The notes: generated by a model not told the origin, from the sequence alone. A stretch of 64,000 bases of DNA from Roseburia sp. (GCA_022771695.1 JALEKJ010000062.1:167459-231458), one strand, 5' to 3'; positions 17,623 to 26,121 are shown, numbered from the stretch's first letter. Program-made: numbers and translations.

Positions 17623-18009
17623 TTATTCTCCTCTCACAACCGGCAAAAAATCCTCAGTGTCTCCACAGAACATTCCACCGCACGCCGCCATAATCTGCTT
17701 CATAATCTTCTCCACATACTCATATTCTTCCGGCACAAATGTCACAAGAAATACTTCCTCATATCCAGCCTCTTTTACAAACGAGCGTGTCAGTTCATCC
17801 TTGGGATTAATCCGGACATGTTCCACGTCCATCGAGCTTTTCTCTGAAAGCATAATTTCAAGCACACCGGCATCCTCCCAGATTTCTGTCTCACAAGTTG
17901 TTGCGATGGCATCTGCAATTTCACGCACGCGGATTCCCGTCTTTGTCAGGTACAACCACTCTCCCGGAACAGCCGTCTTCCCCATTCTCGGATTTTTTTG
18001 TTTTTTCAT
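17623..18009 (-). CDS. unknown 128-residue protein paired with the VWA-like gene
   Basis: A small soluble protein with no family that I recognise. It has mixed alpha/beta character: VREIADAIATTCETEIWED at the front, an internal VEHVRINPKDELTRSF segment, and a C-terminal helix YEYVEKIMKQIMAACGG. The ATG follows GGGAGG with ideal spacing. Its TAA is inside the ribosome binding site of the next gene, which argues for a two-protein unit. It follows the Crp/Fnr regulator gene by 14 bp, so it may be part of the same transcript. Confidence 0.72.
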   Translation of the reverse strand: MKKQKNPRMGKTAVPGEWLYLTKTGIRVREIADAIATTCETEIWEDAGVLEIMLSEKSSMDVEHVRINPKDELTRSFVKEAGYEEVFLVTFVPEEYEYVEKIMKQIMAACGGMFCGDTEDFLPVVRGE

Positions 18010-18023
18010 TACCTTTTCCTCCC

Positions 18024-18698
18024 TTAAGATACCAGTTCTTCCAACGCGTCCTCATCCAAAATCTGTATTTTACCTCTGGAGAGTTTTACATAGCCTTCTT
18101 CCTCAAAATATTTCAGCATACGCGAAACCACCTCTCTGGCACTCCCTACATATTTTGCAATCTGCTCATGCGTCATCACAAGCGTGTCTTCACCGCTCTT
18201 TGCAACCTCATCCAACAGGAACAGTGCCAGTCGTTTGTCAAAGCTCAAAAACAGAATCTGCTGCATTGCCCACATCACATCAGAAAAGCGCGCCGCCGTC
18301 TGCTTATACATATAATTCTCTACATAGATATTCTCTGATGCAACCCGATTGAATACACCCGGATTCATAAGCACAATGTCGCAGTCGCTTTCCGCCTCAA
18401 TCATCACCTCAAATGTAATCTCGCTCATAAAACAAGACGCAGACAGAGTACAGATATCTCCTCTTTCCAACCGATACAGTGTGATATCCCTGCCCTCTTC
18501 CGACTCAACATAGACACGCAATCTGCCTTGTTCCACCAAAATAAGTCCGAGGCACTTTTCACTTGCAGAATGTACCATACTTCCTTTTATATATTCCTTA
18601 CGGGCAGCTCCCGCTATCAGTTGTTCTTTTTCTTTTTCATTCAATTTTTCCCAAAAAGGAAATTCCCCTTCCAGCACCTCCTGCAAATTCTTCTGCAT
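18024..18698 (-). CDS. Crp/Fnr family transcriptional regulator
   Basis: A 224-residue regulator: an N-terminal cyclic-nucleotide-binding-like beta roll (residues ~15-135; KEYIKGSMVHSASEKCLGLI) and a C-terminal winged helix with THEQIAKYVGSAREVVSRML as recognition region. There is no N-terminal cysteine cluster, so an FNR iron-sulfur cluster is unlikely. I start at ATG 18698, which has GGAGGG eight bases upstream; the longer frame overlaps the GGDEF gene. Ligand and targets are unknown. It lies between the GGDEF protein and two unknown genes. Confidence 0.9.
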   Translation of the reverse strand: MQKNLQEVLEGEFPFWEKLNEKEKEQLIAGAARKEYIKGSMVHSASEKCLGLILVEQGRLRVYVESEEGRDITLYRLERGDICTLSASCFMSEITFEVMIEAESDCDIVLMNPGVFNRVASENIYVENYMYKQTAARFSDVMWAMQQILFLSFDKRLALFLLDEVAKSGEDTLVMTHEQIAKYVGSAREVVSRMLKYFEEEGYVKLSRGKIQILDEDALEELVS

Positions 18699-18768
18699 CC
18701 AATGCCCTCCGTTTTCTTTTATTTCATATTTGCCAAAAGCGGCGGGCAGTACAAACCGCCCACCGCCG

Positions 18769-20193
18769 CTACGCCATGTTCTCTTCTTCCACGCATTCCT
18801 GCTGCAATTCCTCAACTGTTCTGGTCAAAAGCTTTGCAATGCTCTGCAAAATATCAATCTCATCCTGCATCCAGAGGCGCTTTTCTCCGGAATTGTTCAC
18901 GCCCACTGTTCCTATCACATTTCCCTTTGTATCATAAACCAAAAACTGAAGCAAGCTCTCTACCTCCATGCGAATCAATTCCGATCGCAGCGGTTCATTT
19001 GTCTTGGTCACATCCGTACAAAAGAAAATACCTTCCTCGTTATAGTTCTTTACATATTCATCGCGATTAAGCTTCAGTTTTGGCGGAATGTTCGGAGCGC
19101 CATCCTTCGCATAAAAGTAGGATTTTCCAATCCGGCTCCCGTCCGGCATATAGCAGCTCGCATACGCACGCGTTACATCAAACTCTTCCACCACCAGCTT
19201 TGCCACCTCTGTAATCGTCTCTTGAAGACTGCAATGCCGGTTTATGATATCCAGCGCTTCATTAAACAGGCTATGACATTTTGTAAAAGACTGGTCCTGT
19301 ACGATTGCCCCATTCATACCATTTCCAACGCTGCGTCCATTGGTATAACGAGCATTTTTTAGTTCCGGCGAAAAAAAGCAATATCTATTTTTACCACTGC
19401 TCTTTGCAACATATAATGCCGCATCAGCCTGTGAAAAAAGCGTCTGATAAGTCATCGGTCTGACTGTCACCGCCACTCCGATACTAGCTGTAACGGCATA
19501 ACTTTTTTCTCTAAATCGCTTCGCCAGACTTCCACAGACAAGGTCTGCCCTCTGCCCAATGGCTGCTGTGCTTGTCTGTCCACGTGCAATCATCAGGAAC
19601 TCGTCACCGCCGATACGTCCCAAATACGCCTCCGGTTCAAATACCTCACGCAGCACCTCTGCAACCTCACGCAACAGTTCATCTCCCAGCAGATGCCCCT
19701 TCGTATCATTTACTTCTTTAAAATTATCTAAATCAAGCAGATACAGCGCCACACACTCCTGCTGGTTTGCCGCATTAAGCATTGCCGGAGCCGCCTGCTC
19801 CATTCCGTCACGATTCCACAAGCCGGTCAAAGAATCCGTCACTGCACGGCGCTCCGCTTCTATATTGCGCACGATTCCAACAATGGCATCCTGCGCCTTT
19901 GCATATATTCCCTTAACCCGAAACATTTCGTACTTCTGTGCCGCTGTCAGCAACGGCACTTCCACAGATACGACCTCACCCTCGGCAAGCGCACCGTGCC
20001 ACGCCTCCTGCAAAAGTCTTCTGTCCTTTTTATCCACCAGTTTTGTCTCGTTCTCTTCTTCCAAAAAATGATTGATTGACTGCCTTGTATGAAGCTGATT
20101 CTGATAAGTCCCCTGAAATGACAATTCCCCACTTTTTCTATCATAACGAAACAGTGGATCATCTACCAGTTTTTGCACAATTTCAAAATTCAT
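18769..20193 (-). CDS. diguanylate cyclase (GGDEF) with PAS-like and GAF-like domains
   Basis: A 474-residue cytosolic signalling protein. Residues ~1-115 look like a PAS-type sensor, ~116-280 are a GGDEF domain, and ~310-465 resemble a GAF domain (QDEIDILQSIAKLLTRTVEE at the end). The active-site motif is RIGGDEF (GGDEF at 195-199), and the upstream LTGLWNRDG and DLDNFKEVND motifs are intact, so c-di-GMP synthesis is expected. The inhibitory RxxD I-site just before the motif is absent (EPEA in its place). No TM segment or signal peptide. The ATG follows AGAGG. Confidence 0.93.
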   Translation of the reverse strand: MNFEIVQKLVDDPLFRYDRKSGELSFQGTYQNQLHTRQSINHFLEEENETKLVDKKDRRLLQEAWHGALAEGEVVSVEVPLLTAAQKYEMFRVKGIYAKAQDAIVGIVRNIEAERRAVTDSLTGLWNRDGMEQAAPAMLNAANQQECVALYLLDLDNFKEVNDTKGHLLGDELLREVAEVLREVFEPEAYLGRIGGDEFLMIARGQTSTAAIGQRADLVCGSLAKRFREKSYAVTASIGVAVTVRPMTYQTLFSQADAALYVAKSSGKNRYCFFSPELKNARYTNGRSVGNGMNGAIVQDQSFTKCHSLFNEALDIINRHCSLQETITEVAKLVVEEFDVTRAYASCYMPDGSRIGKSYFYAKDGAPNIPPKLKLNRDEYVKNYNEEGIFFCTDVTKTNEPLRSELIRMEVESLLQFLVYDTKGNVIGTVGVNNSGEKRLWMQDEIDILQSIAKLLTRTVEELQQECVEEENMA

Positions 20194-20205
20194 ACGACCT
20201 CTTTT

Positions 20206-21081
20206 CTACCAGCAGAGGACTTCGTGTCCATCCTCTGTGACAAGCACCATGATTTCCCACTGTGCAGACGGTTTCCCATCCTCCGTGTACACTTCCCAAT
20301 CATTCTCGTCATCCACATAGATGTCAGCCTTTCCCATATTCACCATCGGCTCTATTGTAAATATCATGCCCGGAACCATGAGCATCTCCTGCCCACGTTT
20401 ACTGTTATATCCTACCCAAGGCTCCTCATGAAACTCCAAGCCGACTCCGTGTCCACCAATCTCGCGCACTACGGTATAACCATTGGCAAATGCATGGTCA
20501 TGCACTGCCTGCCCCATGTCGCCCAAAAATCCCCATGGTTTCACTTCCTGCAAACCAAGCTCTACGCATTCTTTTGTTACCTGCACAAGCTTCTTCTTCT
20601 CAGGACTTACCTCCCCAATGCAGAACATTCTCGATGAATCCGAAAAATATCCATTCAGGATAGTAGAAACATCAACATTGATGATATCTCCGTCCTGTAA
20701 TACAACTTTTTCCGACGGGAATCCATGGCAAACCTGTTCGTTCACCGAGGTACACACACTGTACGGGTATCCCTGATAGTGTAGTGGTGCCGGAATGCCT
20801 CCCATCCTTGTCGTCATATCATATACAATTTTATCAATTTCAGCGGTATTCATCCCTACATGAATATGTTCTTCGATATAGTCGAGCACCGCTATATTAA
20901 TTTTACAGCTTTCCCGAATTCCCGCGATCTGCTCCGCATTTTTAATGATGCTCCGCGGTGGAACGATATGTCCCTTAGCGGCCGCCAACGCAATTTTCTC
21001 GTCAAACGCCTGATGACACGTTTTATATTTCTTGCCGCTTTTACACCAGCAAGGATCATTTCGATTTATTTTCATTGTCAT
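20206..21081 (-). CDS. map: methionine aminopeptidase with N-terminal SEC-C metal-binding motif
   Basis: Removes N-terminal methionine from new proteins. The first ~30 residues hold a SEC-C-like zinc motif (NDPCWCKSGKKYKTCH), followed by the pita-bread catalytic domain with the metal ligands in INVDVSTILNGYFSDSS, the histidine in GHGVGLEFHEEP and the glutamates in FTIEPM. At 291 residues it belongs to the long clostridial/mycobacterial type carrying the extension. AAGAAGAGC precedes the ATG. It follows a membrane-anchored unknown protein by 24 bp. Confidence 0.97.
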   Translation of the reverse strand: MTMKINRNDPCWCKSGKKYKTCHQAFDEKIALAAAKGHIVPPRSIIKNAEQIAGIRESCKINIAVLDYIEEHIHVGMNTAEIDKIVYDMTTRMGGIPAPLHYQGYPYSVCTSVNEQVCHGFPSEKVVLQDGDIINVDVSTILNGYFSDSSRMFCIGEVSPEKKKLVQVTKECVELGLQEVKPWGFLGDMGQAVHDHAFANGYTVVREIGGHGVGLEFHEEPWVGYNSKRGQEMLMVPGMIFTIEPMVNMGKADIYVDDENDWEVYTEDGKPSAQWEIMVLVTEDGHEVLCW

Positions 21082-21105
21082 AATTTTGCTCTTCTTTACT
21101 ATAAA

Positions 21106-21759
21106 CTAATGGTTTACTGTAACACCGCCAAACGGCACTCTCTCCCAAACATCCTCCTCTATCGCATACTCGTGTTCCTCTAACAGCGTCTCATACGCCG
21201 CCCCGGAAAAAGCATACGCCTCCGCACTTTTTTGTTTCATCTCCGCCAAAAGATACTGATACTTCTCTGCCAGTGCAATTTTTCTCATACTTTCTGCCAG
21301 AATCTCTTCCGAAACACCGAGTGCCGCGCGCTGCTCCTCTTCCAAATCACTCCAGAAGTCGTATCTGTCATTCGCAAGATGTGCCTCTTCCTCCTCCGAC
21401 AGTTCCAGCCCCTCCTCTACCGCAAGCCGGTAAAAAATCTCGTCATGTACTGCCATATCGAGTGCAGCCTGTTTACCCGCTTCCCGCAAAAAGGTGTTGT
21501 TCGTATAAAGGTTCCAGTATTCATCTGTGTCCTCCGGATTATAGATGCGCGCCGCTTTTTCGATTTCGCCTTCCTGATATGCAATATAAAATGCCATATC
21601 CTTCAAAGTCAGCTCGCGCCCGTCCACAGTCAGCACGACTTCCTCCAGCGAATTAGAAAAAACCAGATTTTGTCTACTCTGATACTCATTGAAAGACATA
21701 ACCCCCAGCGCAACTACGATTACCAACAGGATTATCGTAAATTTCAATTTCTGTTTCAT
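21106..21759 (-). CDS. membrane-anchored protein of unknown function (SurA/PrsA N-domain-like helices)
   Basis: A 217-residue protein beginning MKQKLKFTIILLVIVV, an uncleaved-looking signal anchor at residues ~6-25. The rest is helical and acidic, with VVLTVDGRELTLKDMAFYIA resembling the N-terminal chaperone domain of SurA/PrsA foldases; no PPIase domain follows and there is no lipobox. The TAA of yqeY is directly followed by TATG, so translation is probably coupled, because no strong ribosome site precedes the ATG. An extracytoplasmic chaperone-like role is only a guess. Confidence 0.65.
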   Translation of the reverse strand: MKQKLKFTIILLVIVVALGVMSFNEYQSRQNLVFSNSLEEVVLTVDGRELTLKDMAFYIAYQEGEIEKAARIYNPEDTDEYWNLYTNNTFLREAGKQAALDMAVHDEIFYRLAVEEGLELSEEEEAHLANDRYDFWSDLEEEQRAALGVSEEILAESMRKIALAEKYQYLLAEMKQKSAEAYAFSGAAYETLLEEHEYAIEEDVWERVPFGGVTVNH

Positions 21760-21760
21760 A

Positions 21761-22198
21761 TTACTGACAAAGCTTTGCGACAACCTGATTGATTACGCTA
21801 CCTTCTGCCTTTCCTTTTAATTCCGGCATAACATTTTTCATAATAAGCCCCTTATTCTTGCCTGCCACTACCTCTGCAAACTTCTCTGTAATGAACTTCT
21901 CCACTTCCTCTGCTGACATCATCTGAGGTGCATATTCCATAAAAATATCATAACGTGCCTGATACTCTGCACGCAAATCCTCTCTTGACTCCGGGCAGGT
22001 TTCCAACTGTTCTTTTACAGATTTGATTTCTTTTAGAATGACACGATCCACCAGTTCTTCCTTAATGTCATCTCTGCATCCTTCATCTATCGCTACTTTC
22101 TTCGCAGCAGACACAAGAACTGAAATTGCATCCTTGCGCACCTTATCTCTTGCCTTCATCGCTGCTATCATATCATCCTGTAATTGCTTGAACTGCAT
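21761..22198 (-). CDS. yqeY: GatB/YqeY domain-containing protein
   Basis: A 145-residue stand-alone YqeY domain, related to the tRNA-binding tail domain of GatB amidotransferase subunits. Recognisable parts are the N-terminal LQDDMIAAMKARDKVRKDAI, the central EYQARYDIFMEYAPQMM region and the C-terminal MKNVMPELKGKAEGSVINQV helix pair. It may influence tRNA or amide-nitrogen metabolism, but the function of single-domain YqeY is not established. The ATG follows GAGGAGG. The next gene starts at its stop codon. Confidence 0.93.
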   Translation of the reverse strand: MQFKQLQDDMIAAMKARDKVRKDAISVLVSAAKKVAIDEGCRDDIKEELVDRVILKEIKSVKEQLETCPESREDLRAEYQARYDIFMEYAPQMMSAEEVEKFITEKFAEVVAGKNKGLIMKNVMPELKGKAEGSVINQVVAKLCQ

Positions 22199-22333
22199 AA
22201 TTTTTCCTCCTCGTTCCTCTTAATAATGAGCAGTGCAGCTCGATTCCACTGCGTTCCATCCCGTGAAGATTATACCACTATTTTATTTAAAATACAATTT
22301 CGTACCATTCAGTATTTCTCGGTTACACAATTC

Positions 22334-23605
22334 TTATAATACACGGCGCACTGCTACGATTGTTCGATACGTGGCATTGCCATAGCAGATACCCGTTCTC
22401 GGATTCGACGCATGTATGATTTTGCCATCCCCTATATAGATAGCAACATGACCGGAATAGCAAATAATATCTCCCGGCTTCGCATTTTCGTAGCTGACTG
22501 CCTGACCGCAGGTTCTCTGACCGTATGATGTTCTCGGCACCGAGATTCCAAAATGCTGATAAACCGCCATGACATAATAGGAACAATCCGTTCCTTCCGT
22601 AAGGCTTGTTCCCCCCAGCACATATGGATTCCCCAAAAACTGACTTGCATATGCCACCACATCATTGCCACTCACTCCTGTCGTATAGGCAGGATCTAAG
22701 CCACTATCTGTCAGCCCTGTTGAAGAGGAGCCGCCTGTTGTACCACCCGTTCCGGTGTTACCCGAACTCGCATCACCCGTTCCCGCGCTCGCTCCGCTTG
22801 TTCCTGTACTGCCATTATTCTTATTCGCATTCGCTGTCTGCTGTGCCAGCTTCGCTTTCTCGCTTGCAATAATCTGATTCTGCTGTTTGATTGTCCGTGC
22901 ATACTGACTCGCCAGCGCCTGTGCATCTGCCAGTTGGCTGTCAAAGCCTGCCATTTCAGCTTCCTTGCGCGCAATAATCTGTTCTAAGGATGCCTGCTGT
23001 TCCTCATAGTCGAGTTCTAACATCTCCATCTCTGCCATCTCATTTTCCAGTTGTAGAGACAGCGCTTCTATTTCCTGCACAACCTCTTGATAATCCGCCA
23101 ACAGCCGTCTGTCATATTCATAAACATCAGACACATATTCCACGCGATTCAATAGTTCTGTCACGCTGCTCGCTCCGACAATCGCTGTCCAGATAGATTG
23201 GTCGCCATTCTCATACATATATTGGATACGCACTTTCATCGCGTCATACTGTTGCCCGGCCTCCAGTTCGGCATTCGCCAAATCTGCATTCGCCTGCTCG
23301 ATTTCCAATGCCTGCGTTTCCATATCACTTTGCAGTATTTCCATATCGGTCAACACCGCCATCAACTGCGCGTCATAACTTTCCATCTCCGATTGCAGAC
23401 TGCTTTGTGCAGCTTGAATATTCGCAATCTCCTCATTGACCTCATTGAGATTCTCCTGTGCTTCGTTTTTTTTCTGCTGTGCATTTTCGAGTGCCGATGC
23501 AGCTACAGGTCTTGCATAGGCCATTCCCAAAGCCAGCACTAGCAGAAATGCCACCATTTTTCTTTTTCTATATATGGTTTTTAATAATGCTTTTTCTAAC
23601 TTCAT
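22334..23605 (-). CDS. secreted NlpC/P60 peptidoglycan hydrolase with coiled-coil N-terminus
   Basis: A 423-residue CwlO-type hydrolase. A signal peptide (residues ~1-37, ending near PVAASALENA) is followed by a long coiled coil (~38-250), a glycine/serine/threonine-rich linker, and a C-terminal NlpC/P60 domain with catalytic cysteine in EGTDCSYYVMAV and histidine in GHVAIYIGDG. Enzymes of this build cut D-Glu-meso-DAP bonds and are often controlled by FtsEX through the coiled coil. I start at ATG 23605, with AAGGAG upstream, rather than at 23626. A 14-bp perfect inverted repeat lies just upstream of the ribosome site. Confidence 0.94.
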   Translation of the reverse strand: MKLEKALLKTIYRKRKMVAFLLVLALGMAYARPVAASALENAQQKKNEAQENLNEVNEEIANIQAAQSSLQSEMESYDAQLMAVLTDMEILQSDMETQALEIEQANADLANAELEAGQQYDAMKVRIQYMYENGDQSIWTAIVGASSVTELLNRVEYVSDVYEYDRRLLADYQEVVQEIEALSLQLENEMAEMEMLELDYEEQQASLEQIIARKEAEMAGFDSQLADAQALASQYARTIKQQNQIIASEKAKLAQQTANANKNNGSTGTSGASAGTGDASSGNTGTGGTTGGSSSTGLTDSGLDPAYTTGVSGNDVVAYASQFLGNPYVLGGTSLTEGTDCSYYVMAVYQHFGISVPRTSYGQRTCGQAVSYENAKPGDIICYSGHVAIYIGDGKIIHASNPRTGICYGNATYRTIVAVRRVL

Positions 23606-23621
23606 AAAGCATTCTCCTTTG

Positions 23622-23660
23622 CACAAAAAATAGGTATAGTATCACTACTATACCTATTTT
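23622..23660 (-). terminator. perfect inverted repeat before the NlpC/P60 gene (terminator, attenuator or operator)
   Basis: AAAATAGGTATAGT (23627-23640) and ACTATACCTATTTT (23647-23660) are a perfect 14-bp inverted repeat with a 6-base loop. On the minus strand it ends in TTTTTTG, so it could terminate the upstream CD225-like gene. It ends less than 10 bp before the ribosome site of the hydrolase, so it could also act as a leader attenuator or as a protein-binding operator. Confidence 0.7.
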
Positions 23661-23716
23661 ACCATATCTTGTTATAAATTTGTTAGTGTTTCCACAATTT
23701 TACAAATACTTAAGGA

Positions 23717-24967
23717 TTAGTCCCAACCAATATATTTCATATCGATTTCATCCAGTGCGCCATCCCAGAACTCTACAGAGAAAGAATTTTCTTCAGAATC
23801 ATAATACAAGTCGCTGTGATTATACCACTGATAGCTCTGGTGGTCATAGCTGTCACTCTCGTATTCATAGTCCGGCTCTCCAAATGCCGTAAAGAAATCT
23901 TCCTTCGTTGCATTTTCATTTAAACCATTCGGCAAAGAGAACGTAACATCGCTGTACTCAAGTCCATAGCTGGTGATATCAAATCCAAATACCGTACAGT
24001 CTTTCATCGCCAAAGGTCCCTCTGTTTCATTACCGATATACACATAGCCCAACTCTACTCCATTCACATCAAAGAGTGTTGGGTAATAGTACTCGTTGTT
24101 ATTTACCACATATTCCTCATCCTCAGCATCAATATAAAAACCTGCATCCACAAGTTCCGGGTATGTCAGTGGAAACGTAACGGTGGCTCCGTTTACTGTA
24201 ATCGTAGGATCGGTAAAACCATCTCCCGGAGTTACACTTACAGGTTCAGATACAGCCTCTGTCTCGGTCTCTGTTTCGGTCTCCTCAATCTCTGTATCAT
24301 AATCATAATCATAGTCATAGTCATCATCGTAATCATCGTCATCATCATAGCCCATTGCCGCATCATAGCCCTGCTGATATCCCTGCTCAAATTCAGACAT
24401 AAACTCTTCGCCTACTCCGCCAACAGTCCATGCCAAAATATTCATAATCAATGACACCACCGCTATACCCAAGCCAACCCACAGAAGAATGGATGCCGTC
24501 TTAGACTTTGCCTTAAAATCCTCCCATCGACCTTCTTTGTAAGCAGAATTTGCCTGAGAGGTAAATACACATCCGAGAATACCCATAATCATTGTAACGA
24601 TATTGCATCCGCAGCAGCATAGAATCTCCAAAATGGAGAACGTCAGTTTCATCCCGTAATTATTTTTAAGTGGCTGACCATTCTTGCCTATTGGCGCTGC
24701 TCCCATGCCATACCCCGCCTGACCATAATTCTGACCGTAGCTCTGTCCATAAGTCTGACCGTAGGTCTGCTGCTCCGGCTGTCCGTAAGTCTGTCCGTAA
24801 GCCTGCTGCTCCGGCTGTCCATAAGTCTGTCCGTAAGTCTGCTGCTCCGGCTGTCCGTAGGTCTGCTGCTCCGGCTGTCCGTAAGCCTGACCGTAGGTCT
24901 GCTGTTCCGGCTGTGTCACTTCCTGCTGGCTTTCTGTTTCAAAACCAATTTCCTTGTTTTCGTCCAT
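23717..24967 (-). CDS. CD225/dispanin-like membrane protein with YGQ-repeat N-tail and acidic extracellular domain
   Basis: A 416-residue protein in three parts. Residues ~20-88 are a low-complexity tail of tetrapeptides TYGQ/AYGQ/SYGQ separated by PEQQ. Then come two hydrophobic segments (~109-135 and ~160-182) joined by GCVFTSQANSAYKEGRWEDF and KAKSKTASILLWVG, a layout like the CD225/IFITM family; a cysteine cluster (CCCGC) sits in the first segment. The remaining ~200 residues start with an Asp/Tyr- and Glu/Thr-rich linker and form a probable extracellular domain. The start ATG at 24967 is seven bases from GGAGT. It is a tandem paralogue of the next gene. Function unknown. Confidence 0.82.
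   Translation of the reverse strand: MDENKEIGFETESQQEVTQPEQQTYGQAYGQPEQQTYGQPEQQTYGQTYGQPEQQAYGQTYGQPEQQTYGQTYGQSYGQNYGQAGYGMGAAPIGKNGQPLKNNYGMKLTFSILEILCCCGCNIVTMIMGILGCVFTSQANSAYKEGRWEDFKAKSKTASILLWVGLGIAVVSLIMNILAWTVGGVGEEFMSEFEQGYQQGYDAAMGYDDDDDYDDDYDYDYDYDTEIEETETETETEAVSEPVSVTPGDGFTDPTITVNGATVTFPLTYPELVDAGFYIDAEDEEYVVNNNEYYYPTLFDVNGVELGYVYIGNETEGPLAMKDCTVFGFDITSYGLEYSDVTFSLPNGLNENATKEDFFTAFGEPDYEYESDSYDHQSYQWYNHSDLYYDSEENSFSVEFWDGALDEIDMKYIGWD
24710..24913 (-). repeat. in-frame tandem repeat encoding TYGQ/PEQQ tetrapeptides
   Basis: The DNA alternates units that read CTGTCCGTAAGTCTG and CTGCTCCGGCTGTCC on the plus strand, encoding about sixteen YGQ or PEQQ units. Unit number is likely to vary between strains by slippage or recombination. 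A shorter, more diverged version lies in the neighbouring paralogue at about 25785-25885. Confidence 0.85.
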
Positions 24968-24997
24968 TTTCATACTCCTCTTTCTCTCTCTGTAACA

Positions 24998-25966
24998 TTA
25001 TTTTTTATAATCTACATCTATATCATATAACATTCCATCAACAAATGTTACTTCCATAACACGCCACACCGGATCACTTCCATTATCAAAATACCATGCA
25101 TAGAATGCCTCGTCGCCGTCGCGATCTATCTCGTCCGGTGTTCCGTATGCGTCGATAAAATCGTCTGCCGTATCAAAAAATCCAAGTCCTTCACTTGTTC
25201 TGTAGTCTTCATAATTCTCGCAATAATAATCAACATCGATACCTATGATATCGCACTCTTCCAACGGCTTTGTGGAACTGCTATCGTTGTAGAACCAGCA
25301 CCACATTACATATTCTCCATCTTCATTCATCATCTGGTAAAGGCCAAAATCACCGTTGCCGTCCAAGGTTGTGCCTGCATCATACTCATCTAATGAAAAT
25401 CCCTGTTCATTCAATGTCGAATAATCCGAAGGAACATTAATTGTCTCTCCATCAACTTTTACATACAGGTCGTCGCCTGAAGGTCCCGCATCCAACACAG
25501 ATGCAATAATGACAAAAATAAGTTCCAATACCAAGAATCCAAGTCCAACCCAAAGGCAGATTGTTGCCGTCTTGCTCTGAGATTTAAACTCCTCTGTTCT
25601 TCCCTCCTTATAGGAAGTATTTGCCTTCGAAGTGAATACACATCCGAGAATACCCATAATCAGAGTAACAATATTACCGATGCAGCAACTGATAATTTCC
25701 AAAATAGAGAATGTCAGCTTCATCACATAATTATTCTTAAGCGGCTGACCATTTGGTCCTACCGGAGGCATACCATACCCCATGTTCTGACCATAGGTCT
25801 GCTGGTTCGGTTGACCATAGCTCTGTCCGTAGGTCTGCTGATTCGCCTGACCATAGCTCTGCTGTTCCGGTTGACCTTCCGTCTGCTGATTTGCGACATC
25901 CGAACCTTGATTTTCTAACGATTCTCCTGTTTCTGGCTGGTTGTAGTAATTATTTTCGTTTTCCAT
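24998..25966 (-). CDS. second CD225/dispanin-like membrane protein, tandem paralogue
   Basis: A 322-residue paralogue of the following gene with the same order: Gln/Tyr/Gly-rich tail (SYGQANQQTYGQSYGQPNQQ), the PLKNNYVMKLTFSILEI entry to the first membrane segment, the loop GCVFTSKANTSYKEGRTEEF, a second membrane segment and an acidic outer domain. The outer domain contains FFDTADDFIDAYGTPDE, which parallels the same position of the other copy and hints at a fold of the SmpA/BamE-like or DUF type that I cannot name. GGGAG precedes the ATG. It is first of the pair and sits behind a long upstream spacer. Confidence 0.82.
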   Translation of the reverse strand: MENENNYYNQPETGESLENQGSDVANQQTEGQPEQQSYGQANQQTYGQSYGQPNQQTYGQNMGYGMPPVGPNGQPLKNNYVMKLTFSILEIISCCIGNIVTLIMGILGCVFTSKANTSYKEGRTEEFKSQSKTATICLWVGLGFLVLELIFVIIASVLDAGPSGDDLYVKVDGETINVPSDYSTLNEQGFSLDEYDAGTTLDGNGDFGLYQMMNEDGEYVMWCWFYNDSSSTKPLEECDIIGIDVDYYCENYEDYRTSEGLGFFDTADDFIDAYGTPDEIDRDGDEAFYAWYFDNGSDPVWRVMEVTFVDGMLYDIDVDYKK

Positions 25967-26075
25967 CTTTTGTCTCCCTGTTTCTACATTATTTCTCTTC
26001 TAGCAAATATTCACACGTTACTTTAGTATAGCAAAGTATCTCTTTCTCTACAAGCATTTATTTTCACAATCAAAC

Positions 26076-26114
26076 TAAAAGGCTGCCACATTAAGTCCCC
26101 TTAATGCGACAGCC
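26076..26114 (-). terminator. terminator after the SipL-like gene
   Basis: GGCTGCCACATTAA (26081-26094) and TTAATGCGACAGCC (26101-26114) form a 14-bp stem on the minus-strand RNA, with two G-U pairs and a 6-base loop, followed by TTTTAGTTTG. It lies 8 bp behind the stop codon of the upstream gene. Confidence 0.85.
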
Positions 26115-26121
26115 GTATTCC

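Noticed and set aside
17609..18352. A 247-codon plus-strand frame opposite the Crp/Fnr gene
   Set aside because: Antisense shadow of well-supported minus-strand genes; no ribosome site or family features.
24710..24913. Regularly spaced repeats that could suggest a CRISPR array
   Set aside because: The repeats are in frame, encode YGQ/PEQQ units of one protein, and have no unique spacers.
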